Shown in pieces: positions 46,345-58,300 of a stretch of 64,000 bases of DNA. The stretch comes from Patagioenas fasciata (taxonomy: Eukaryota; Chordata; Aves; Columbiformes; Columbidae), in assembly GCF_037038585.1 (NCBI RefSeq), contig NC_092560.1, positions 58,211,049 through 58,275,048 of the forward strand, given 5' to 3'. Position 1 is the stretch's first letter; every line of letters begins with the position of its first letter. The position numbers were made by a program, and so were the translations under genes. Below the pieces are notes generated by a model that searched no databases, was not told the origin of the DNA, and saw nothing but the letters and a program-made list of their open reading frames with translations.

Positions 46345-49300
46345 CTGTCAGTACAAAGAGATTAATTGGAAAGTTATATAGGGATAGATAATATATTGGG
46401 TTATTTTTTAATACATAAAATATCATCATTTGAGCTCTGCTTGACTTAATATTTAAAGTGTATTAATAAAGAATTCATGTGCATTTCAGCTAGGATGCAG
46501 TTATAAGTGAATGAGTACTAAAAGTGGCAATATTACTGTGTTCATTTGTTAGACACTTTCGTATTACGTTTTCTGTGCTCAACAAAATCGAGAGTTTCAA
46601 TCAAGGCTCAGAATCAAGCTCAGATTCTTTTCACCCTTTCCACTCTAACTTACCATTTTTCAGACAAAATTTTAAATCACATTCTCCACAGATTATACTT
46701 TTTATGTAAACCTAAACAACTCCACTTCATTAAAAAAAAAAAAAAAATCAAAACTTTAATAAGGAATAAATATCCAACAATAAAAAAGACAGAAATGTTA
46801 GCAAAATAATATATCACATTTTACTAAATGTTGCACTGCATTTTTATGTAGAAGTGAGGAGATACCTTGATGTGGAAATCTGACTCAGCAGACTCAATAG
46901 GAAGTTTAATCAACTTTATTTAATAAACCATGACCACCAATCACTCTATAACTTCAAACCAGTATTTCTCATTGTCATATAAGAATTAAATCAACATATT
47001 TTATAAATATGCGTATTTCCTATTATTTTGAAATGCAATGATGAGCATTTATAGCACTTGAATAGAAGGAATGAAACTCAATAGCTTTTTTTATTTAGTC
47101 ATAAAATGACCTCCAGAGAAGAAGAACTCTCCATTTGATCCCTTCTTTAATACATAAAATAGCAATTATTACCACAGACACATGAAGAGGCCACTCCACT
47201 GCAATGCTCCCTGCAGGATTTGGTATATCAGGCCAGCATACCTTTTTAAACCTGTCATTGAGAAGGGAATTTTAGTGACATGACAGAAGAAATACGTCAT
47301 TAAAAATAAAATTAACACATCTCCAGAAAGCCCAAGTACTGCTAAAATATCAACCTTTCACCAAGTATTTCCTGTAATAACACAATCTTTTTCATTAAAA
47401 TTGTTTTCTCGTACATTAATTTTTACCATAAAATATCTCAACAAGTAAAAATATTGTGTTACAGAGACATTGGTGAAAAATTACTAACGCACAAAAGTTT
47501 TTTTTATTATTATTATACAGTAGATCAAATAATAGCATACCAAAATGAGGCTTTATGCAAAACCTCTTGTGGTAATGTTTCAGGGTGGTTCTCAGTGAAA
47601 AGCCACCCCAGATAAACTTTGCTCTAGGAAAGTGTCTCTCGCACTACACCACACTGGAGCTATGATGAGTTGTCACGTCAGCAGCAGATCAATGATGCTG
47701 ACACTGTAGCTTCTAACTGACCAATGGCACAGTAAACAGGAAACAAATTAATCACTCTTCTTGATATCACAAGCAAAAAAAACCCCAAGCCATAGCTTGA
47801 TTTTTCACAGTGCAATTTGATTTACACAACAATATAAACACTCAACTACATCTCAAAGTATTCTCCAGAATCAAAACATAGTTTCTTACAATTGTAAAAG
47901 TTCAGAATACACAACATAGGTGAAGATTTAAGAGCTGTAGATTATACTTACTATTTCAGCCATACTTACTCCCTGATGCTTCGCATGACAGCAACCTTGT
48001 TTCTAATAGCTTTGAACACCCCAAAATAGTTCAGATTTTTAACCTTCTCATTAACTTTCAGCCAAACAAGCCAGTCACTCTTCATGCCAAAGAAAATCGC
48101 ATTTTATAAACCTAAAAATTTCTCACGGTCATCTTTGGGATGCTATATCATATCATCCCTATGCTATGAGAAGGCAATTTAAGATCTGGCAGGGGAAATC
48201 GTGACAATCACAGAATCACAGAATGTTAGGGATTGGAAGGGACCTCGAAAGATCATCTAGTCCAATCCCCCTGCCAGAGCAGGAACACCTAGATGAGGTT
48301 ACACAGGAATGTGTCCAGGCAGGTCTTGAATGCCTCCAGAGAAGGAGACTCCACAACCTCCCTAGGCAGCCTGTTCCAGTGCTCTGTCACCCTCACTGAG
48401 AAGGAGTTTCTTCTCAAATTTACGTGGAACCTCTTGTGTTTCATTTTGAACCTATTACCCCTTATCCTACCATTGGTTGTCACCAAAAAGAGCCCGGCTC
48501 CATCCTTGTGACCCTCACCCTTCATATATTTATAAACATTAATGAGGTCACCCCTCAGTCTCCTCTTCTCCAAGCTAAAGAGACCCAGCTTCCTCAGCCT
48601 TTCCTCATAAGGGAGGTGCTCCACTCCCTTAATCATCTTTGTTGCCCTGCGCTGGACTCTCTCCAGCAGTTCCCTGTCCTTGAACTGAGGAGCCCAGAAC
48701 TGGGCACAATATTCCAGGTGTGGTCTCACCAGGGGAGAGTAGAGGGGAAGGAGAACCTCTCTCGACCTACTAACCACCCCCCTTCTGATACACCCCAGGA
48801 TGCCATTGGCCTACCTGGCCACAAGGGCACAGTGCTGGCTCATGGTCATCCTGCTGTGCACCAGGACCCCCAGGTCCCTTTCCCCTAAGCTGCTCTCTAA
48901 TAGGTCATTCCCCAACTTATACTGGAACCTGGGGTTGTTCCTGCCCAGATGCAAGACTCTACACTTGCCCTTGTAGAGTGATAGCAGATTAAAGGGTTAT
49001 GAATCATGTATGGATATGGATCCATAATCATGGATTGGGCATCCAAGTACCTTCATGTGATGTAATTTTTAGTTCCTTCATGTCTTCTTTGCAACTCAAG
49101 GGAAGTGTTACAAAATAACAAAATATTGATGTAGCTAAGATAAGTAATAGGGGTTATGTGAAATGTGTTCTAGTGGTGTACCAGCAGATTTATTAAGAGT
49201 GCCTGAGAAATTTTTTGGGGGGATAATTAACTTTCCAGTAACTGGCTTTAAGTATGCTCCCCTCACTTGACTGACGACAGAAGTGCAAATGGCATGTAGC

Positions 49301-52300
49301 ATTTTCCATAAACTGATATAGGCAATATGTAAATCTCTTTCCCCTATTTCTTCTGTGGTGATTTACTGTACTTTGTAAAATTAATACTTATTTTTGAACT
49401 ACAGTACGTTAACTGCATTTACATTATAACATGTACACTTAGTTATTTGTTACTCCAGTGGCTTTTTTTCTTAATTTGACATTGGTTTGGAAACCAACAA
49501 AAGCATTTATAACATACATAAAAATTTGCCTTTTACAAGTTAAAATTAACTGATTATGTTCAGTTTTAGAAGGCAGAAAATGTACTCACGCTTGCTTTTT
49601 CAAAATGCATATTATCCAAAGGCCTAACAGAAAGAACATGCTTAATCCAATGGGTAGGGCAATGAAAATAATATCTTCTTTATCTTTAGAGGTAGAAAAA
49701 AAGAAAAACACAGATGTTTATAATTTCTTCATGTATCCCTTTAAGAGAGCTAATTTTCAACATTCAAGTCACTTAATTAGCACAATTCTAAAGACCTCTG
49801 TCAAAACTAGCCAAAATTATTCAAAATACTGTATCGTACTCATTGTACGATGTGTCAAAAGATGAATCCAAGAAGTCACAGTTACTGAGCCAGAAAAGCA
49901 GCTCTTGATGAGACTTCTCAGGATATCTCAGGAACAGACATAGTGCATTTTAAAATGCATTTAACAGAATCACACAATAATTCAGGTTAAAGAAGACATC
50001 TGTAGGTCACCTTGACCAATACTGAAATAAGAATAAGGTTGCTTAGGGTCATACCAAGCCAACTTTTGAAAGTCATCTAGTATAAAGAATCTACCACCTC
50101 TCTGGGCACTTGTTGCTTTGAATTCACCAAAAACTGTCTGTGCCACTTCTACCTGCTAACTACAAAATAAACAGTAAATTCAATGCAGGATATAGGTTTT
50201 AAATACACAAAATACAAAGTTACTCTGACTGAAACAGCACAGTTTTCTGAGCTAGTCTCCAAGCATCTACCAGAGGTAGGTGTTGGCAGCAAGGGAGATC
50301 AAACCTCAGCATGGTCTAACCTTGCATTTGAGTAGCAAACTAGCAGATGAATTTAGAGGCAAAAAATAAACCACCTTAGAGTCCCATGACAAGTTTAAGG
50401 ATATGTCATGCACTTTTTGTGTATTTCAGTTTGGCCATCACTATGATGACTTAAGTATTGAAAACATTCTCCTAGAAGTAGAAATGAGGAAGTGTCTAAA
50501 CTTCTGGCCTGCAGCCATCATACCAACCTCCTTGGTAAAATCTGGCTACAACAAATAGTAAAAAAAAGGAAAAGATATTTACACACACACACAGAGTCCA
50601 CAACCTGTGCACTGATTCATTACCTAAGCTTACATAGCAGAAGAGAAGCAAGACAATGCATGGCTATTCTAAATAAAGCATCTCAGATGGAAATGTTTGC
50701 TTTTTAATAAACTGTTAGGCACCCCATCCCATAACTGACAGCATACAAACTGTTGCTCCCACAAACATCCATAGTATTCCACAGCTTTATTGACAGCAAA
50801 ATAAAGATTTTGGGTTTGACTTCTAATGCTGGTGATTTAGTCTGCGAGAGGATCAGTGAAACTGCATCAAATTCAGCTACTCTTTGTAATTCTCTCCTTG
50901 TTCTACTTAACATTAATTAAAAAGCCTAAAGAAAATTGTCCTATATTTATGACTCCCAAACCTGTTTTAAAAATAGTAATAACTAACCTGGAATATTACT
51001 TACTGAATTTCAAAGTCTTGAAAGTTTTTGGCTCTCCACTGGTTCCACCAGCTTCATTGCTTGCCATGATATAGACAGTGTATTGTGTATTAGCCTGTAA
51101 GGACTTCAATCTGTATTGCAGAACATCAGAGTTCACTGTTTCATCTTTTTAGGAGATTTATGCCAATAAAGAAACAAACAAACAAAAAGAAGTGCTGTAT
51201 CAGGGAACTATACCCTTATTTAGCATCTTTTACAATAACAGAACACAAAGTATTTTAATACAACGTGAAATACAAAGAGACTTTATCAGTCCTTTTAGCA
51301 AGAAAACTTGAATTACCAAACGGTGTTTATCAAAGTTACTTAAAAGTTTACAGCAAAAAAATAAACCTGTCTGTATTTATTTTTAAAAATAGAAACACTT
51401 TTTTTTTGCTAATACTAAAGACAGAGAAAATATGATCTCCTGTAGTATATTTTATCATGGAAAACTGTGCTTTGAGAACTTTATTTCCTGGAACCTATGT
51501 TCAGAAATTAAGAACTTAAAATACTTGGCTCAGAAACTAAGAACATAAAGTTTCTGCAGCTTGTGAAGTTTAACTGTATTTCTAGTACATGCAGTTAGAC
51601 ATTGATTCAAAAAAATTCCAAAAGGATGCAATCTGTTAGCACTGGGATATCACCCCAGTAAAGTCACAGGAATGCCAAAGTTAACACGAATATTTTTCCA
51701 AGTTCCAAAATGTTTTTCTGGACAGAACTCAATGTTTCCAATACCTTCTCCATTACTGGAAGTAGTATGACCTGCTTCACTTTTAAATTGTTTTAAGCAA
51801 GGCACATAGCAGAACATTCTATGTCCACAAACAGTATTACAATCATCTTTGACTTTATGGACCAGAAAATGTTTTAGTGACTTTAATTTCATAATATAAA
51901 GCCAACTTATGTCATCATTCAGCTCAGTCAAGAAACACTCAGGAAATACATATCCTGTGATGTGCCATGAGATTAAACAAACTGAGTTTCTCTTAGATTA
52001 AGGAGGGGAAAGTGACATTCTAGAGTTAAAAGGCCATCAGTGAAGTCAGCTTCGCACAAACTCCGTGTTCTGCTCTTATCAAAAAGATGTGACATCAGAG
52101 AATCATCAAAAAAACATTAGCACTGCAGGGATTTGCCATTTAAATTTAAGTCCCTTGAGCTGCTATTTAAAACTAACTTCCTAAAGGAATTAATCTGAGC
52201 CCCTAAAATGGGCACAGTCTGCTTTACATTGGAAGTAATAGAGAGACATGTGGCACTGTAACATGAGGCTGCATGTCTTGAGGATGACCCCAAACAAAGC

Positions 52301-55300
52301 AGTCAGCATTAAATTACCCAGAAACCAGCAAAGCAGGAAAAATTGCATGTAGGTGATCAAAACACTTCTCATTAGAGATTCTGCTGAGATTCAGGCTAGA
52401 GAAGTTCTGCATAGGTAGAATTCTACTGACACCTTGTATGGCCACTGCTGCTGAGGCAGGACATTAAAAATATGCTCAGAAAGTTTTGCTACCAGACTCC
52501 AGAGCAGAGAAGTAATACCAAGCACAGAAAATTAAGCACATTTGAAGAAATTAATCTAAAAACTATGTCCAAAGAAAGTATGGCTTGGCAGCTTATTTTG
52601 TCTTCTTGGCTACCATTTGCTATTTTGCTTTTATTATAAAATTGACATTAAAAAACATTTTTACCAGAAAATCTCCACCATACTGTTCCAGAAGCTGAGG
52701 GCTTGGAAAATGTATCCCTCCAAGCACACCCATGGAATTTATAAATTCACTGAACCCTCACAAGGTTCAAATTCATGAAAATGCACAGGATCTATGACTC
52801 TCCAATATATTTTAGCCCCGCTTTACCTCCCCTACTTCTGTCATGACTTTTTCCAAGACAGAAGGAGATTCGTATATATGTAACAGGGGAAAAGATAGAG
52901 TATCTGGAAAATAATATACTCCAATTTGGCATAAACCTGGAAATTTCAGGTTTTCTACTGTTAATCGAGAACAATCTGCAAAGAGCCTCTCATACATGAG
53001 TTTCCATCCTGATATGGAAAGGAAAGAGGAATGATGGTGCTGCCATGCACTGACTAAATTTGTCACCCAGAGATCCATCAGATTTGCATCTGAGAAGCAG
53101 AAAGCATGATGCAATCAACAGTCATGGCTGTACTACCATGACATGCAACAATAAAGTGTGCTAATAACTATGAAAATAGCTAACTTCAGACAGCAGATTG
53201 TCATAACCCTGTTGAAAGTGTTCATGTTTAATGTATACTTACTCAATTCTTTTCCATCTTCAGGTTTATAAAATATTGTATAGTTACTGATAAATCCATT
53301 TCTTTTATCCTTTGAAATCTCCTTCCATTTTATTGTAACTTCATTTTTCCCTGGAATGCCTGTGTCAGCCACAGGTCCTTCTGATGGCTCTACACAAAAT
53401 CATTATAAGAGAGAAAAAGTAGTAAAATAGTTTAAGCATCACACTGTTGTCCATCTGTGTTACTTCACACATACCAGTAACAAATGCACAAGTTAATATG
53501 TCATCCTAGTGCTCCGACATAGCCCTTAACTTTTTCTCACCTTCTCTACTGTGCAATTTCTTCTGATAACACTTCCCCTTATCTATTCTGACATTTCCAT
53601 AGTTTTCAGTGTTACTGCATCTGAATATCCCAAGATCATTAACATGCTCTGTTCTCACAACCTCAGAGAGAGAGATCAAGAAGTAAAACGTCCTTATGCG
53701 CTCATGGGGGAACTGAGGTGCAAGGTCACTGTGTTTGTAGGACATGTCTGCCTGAGCTGAGATTCACCTGGGCTGCCCAGCACCCCCCAGTCTTTGCCCG
53801 TTACATTGGATAAAATCTTTCCGGTCACGTAACACAACCTCGTGTGCATTGCTCATAATTTTGAAACAAGAGTTCTCTGCACTTCAGTTTTAAAACAGGT
53901 ATCGTCCTTCCCATTATCTCACAACCTTTAGTACTCTCACACCTCTGTATAAACAGGAAAGCACTTGAAATAAAGTTCTAACTGTGTTAGTGTGTTAGTA
54001 AGTATTAGTCAAACACACAATACTCCATTGCCCCCTAGTAGTAATTAACACTGTTTAGTAGGGCATTGTATTATGTGTGTGCACATTTACACAGACCTGT
54101 ATATGCACATACACAAATAGACATTTTCACCTGAAATCTTAAAATTACCAGTGAACTACATTCTATACAAAATACTAATTCATCCACCATTTCCACTCAA
54201 TCACAAACATAATGACTTCTTACCATTTTTTCATGTGCAGGACTGCAAATATTTTGTTACATTGTAAAATCTTACAAAAAGCAAGCTATTCAAACCACTC
54301 ATTTTATTCTCATATACGATGATTGATAAATGTAGTCAAGCATTAAAATCAAATCTAATTATATATCTAAATGAGCTGTAACATTTAAAAGCCAGTTTAA
54401 AAAACGGTTCCGTATTTGTAGCTGTAGTCTTTCCAAGTGCTTTGTATACAGTATGTAAATTGTAGAACAAATGAGTGGATTCAAACACCAGTGTACCTGT
54501 ATCACAAGACAGTTTTCTTCACTGAATAATTCAGTAGCTGATCTATGAACAGAAATCAGGAAACCCGAATCCTGTTTTTTTCCACATCTACATCTCTCCT
54601 TCAGTAATGCCAGGCAATTGCTCACAGACAATACACCCTGAGAGACAGACTACAGCACACCTTCCACAACATTGTTTAAAATACGTACTTTTTTCTTGAA
54701 CATAAGTTTGTATTGAATATGGAGCTGCTACTATATTTCCATAGAGAGGATACACAGAGATATTATAGCATATAAATGGTTTAAAGTTTTCTGTAAAGGA
54801 AAAAAAAAAAGAATATTTACTTACAGTTCTCTTTGTGAGATTAACACAATGAAAGCAGAATAAATCACAGTACAGTTCTGAATACACGGTTACAGACCTC
54901 TATTTTTTCAACTTTTTAGCAAGCACAAAGTATATTTATTGCTTTGAATACTCATTACCGCCCTTAATGCAACTAGTTTTATTTAGCAGTGTTCACAAGA
55001 GCACTTGGTTTCTGACTCAGTTTTCAATAGAAATACTTTGAATGGGTAATTATACTTCAGTCTTATACAGCTTCTCTATACGAAGCCACTTATTTCCCCT
55101 GTAACAGTTTAAGGTTCTGGAGGAAGTTTTAATTTTCAAATAAAAATTATACTTCCAGGAATATTTTTAATTTCACATATCTATAGGTTTACTGCTCTGC
55201 ATAAGGGAGTTTTGCTCACACATTCAACAGCTTAAAAGGCACAATGGAGCTTCAGCTATATTGATGTTCCAGTTGTGCCACCTGCAGATCTGCTTCTAAC

Positions 55301-58300
55301 CAGCATGACTCAAAAGTACAATTGTACAAGTGAAATCTCTGCCATATAATTTTACATGTTTCAAGACATATTCTGGAAAGGAAGCTTTGGACTCTGAACA
55401 GTCCAGCAGCCAAGTAATTGACAGGGTTCTCTCCCTACTTACAAGCAACTCTCCTCAGCTGCAAGGTGACACACCTCTGGCTTCCCACCCCTGGATGAAA
55501 CCAGTGCAAAGGGTTTCCTGGACTATTCCTCCTCTAGCTCTGCGGCTCGTTCGGCAAGAATAATGGCTATCGGTAGATCCCTGCATTATAACAGCACTCT
55601 GGTGCTTTTTCAGTCCCTTACACCTATTGCAACTCAAGAAGTTATTATGGCCCACATGTCATCCTTACAATAATTCCACAAAATAATGGCAGATTCAGGC
55701 CTGAATAGCAGTAAATCTGAATTTGCCTTGACATTTCTAATGTAACTTGTGCTTAGGGAAACAAAGATCTCAAAATAATGCTGAGGATGAAAATTGTTTG
55801 GTTTGCGTTTCGTGTTTTTGTGTTTTGTGTTTTTGATAGTTTTTGTTTTGCTTTGGGGTGGGTTTTTTAAATTTTTTTGTTTGTTTTTTAATTTGTTTGT
55901 AGTATGTTGAGAACAGCTTCTAATTTCATTTATTCACCATGGTAAATTGCTGCAATAGTGGAATTTTCAGCTTACAACTCAAGACTCACCAAACTCAGTT
56001 TAATGTGTAATAAACCACTCTTGAATTTTACTTCAAGTGTATTTTTGTTTAGGTTGTTTTGCTGTAGCATAGAGACAGTATTTAAAACACTGTTGTCTGA
56101 GCTAGTAAGACAAATTTCATGGACAAGCTAGCTATATTTATTATTAATGAACTGAGTGTTCTTTTTCACATTAGAAAATGCAGGGCTTGTTTTCTGAAAA
56201 CTTTGGAAATTCTTCTTCCTTTATGTAGGATTCAGAAAAATTAATATCACCAGTGAAGAACCAAAGAACTAACAATCCAAAATTCACTAATTACATATAT
56301 TATACTAAACTTTCTCAGCATTATTCCTGTTTGTAAAAGAAAATCCAAGTGTGTAAAAGTAAATTCATTTCAGTAGCTAAAGGTAACGTGCATGGTATAC
56401 CCACATCAACATCTATATTCAGTTTTGCCTCTGCATGTATTTCTTGAACTCTGCACGTTGTGTTGTTTTTCATCAAAACTACATACACATGATTAAAACA
56501 TTACTACTTAGACAGATTATCTTTTTTAAAAAAGTCAGCTGATAAAACAAAGAAGTGAACAGATCCCCATGTATTTGTCAGTCATGAGGCCACTGAAACC
56601 TCTTAGAAATGCTTTAGGTCATAATACAGTTGTGATATTTAACATGCCAGATTGAAGAATCACTCCACTTGCTTATTTTGAAGTAGAATTCTCCCTCAAA
56701 TCTTCTTTCAGGTTTCTTGCTCTCGCTCTAACGCATGTGAGGGAACATGATCTTTTCCCATCATTGAAACTCACCTTTTCAGTTTTAGATTTCTCTGCTA
56801 AAACAGTGTACATCCCTCATAGGCCTCCCTATTGGTAGATTCATGGCATAAGATCAAGCCACAGAAGTGCTTAAACAGGAAACCTGTAGCCTAGTATTAT
56901 ACAAGAGCAAACACCATCTTGCATGTTGCGTGAATATTTGAGAGAGTTAAAATTACCGTGAAATTACATGCAAAGATCTCGATAAAACATGTAATAATAC
57001 TGTTATTTCTCAAAATGGTCTGAAGGAAGCTGGATGAGTTAATCCATGATTGTTCTTTCCTGTTTACCTATAAATAAATATACATACATATATATATGTG
57101 CGTGTACAGTGTTACAGCTGTAACTGATAAATGAACATACTTTTGCTAGTTTTCCAGCTTGTAGAATTTGATATATATTGCCACGATCTACCAAAAGGAT
57201 CTGTCTCCAGTTCCGGATACCACTCAACTACGTATTCAGTTACTTCTGGTTTGGAGGTTTTCCATTCCACAACCACTTCTTCATTTGTTGTAGAGGTCCT
57301 CACTGCTTCAATAATCTGAGAAGCTAAAAATTTAACAGAAAATGTCAGCAATTCTATCTTCATAAAAACTGCAGGAAAAAAAGCCCCACACAAACAACAA
57401 AAAAACACAATTCAACTATGGCAAGCTGAGATTGCTTCTTTAGAAGAATAAAGGACCTAGTCAAGGTTAAAATAAAAAGGTTAAAAACTTACTTTATACC
57501 TATGTTCGCATGCATGTACTCAAAATACTGTAAAATGAAGCATGTAAGAAGTGTTACAATGAAAATGGGCAAGTGGGGATTGAGGAGATTACACTTAACG
57601 GGATTTACATATACAGAATCTGAGACCAGTCTCTCTTTTTGGATCTGAATTTTACAGTCTGTGAAATTTTACAAACCGTTTTGCTACCAGCGTTACAGGT
57701 CATGCAGATAAGCAAGTATTGATTGATATCACAAAGGCAATAGGAAAACAGTAAATCAAGTCAGCAAGGTAATGAATGACAGGGAAGCCAAATTGAACCA
57801 TCAACCTGCAGAACAAAGATAATGGAAGTCTGAGTGAAAACCCAACCTGGCAAAGCAGAGGGGAAAAAAGACCTGGTGAAGTAGAGGCAAAAGAAACGTA
57901 TGTAGCAGGGTGGGGGGAGCGGGGAAGGAGAAGGCATCTCACAGCATGGAAAAATCAGAAAAACTTTTACTGTGGGATACAGAAATGGATAGACAGGTAG
58001 TCATCAACCTCCAGGACAAGATGACATCATGTCTACACAACCAGTTTTCTGATTAGACTGGAATTTGATTGAGCAATTCCAGAGGGACACTTGTATTTAT
58101 TTCATGAACAACTGATGTAGAAGTGATTCAAGCGTGTCAAATGCAACCTCTATCCAGACCATGGGTAGACAGCAAGATGTTGCAATACAAGACTCACAGA
58201 TGTATCAGAATTAAACGTAAGAACCAAAGAACATAACGGTTGTGCTGGAGTGGACCAATGGGATGGGGTTCTATGGGAATGTGTATGAAATGAAGACAAA

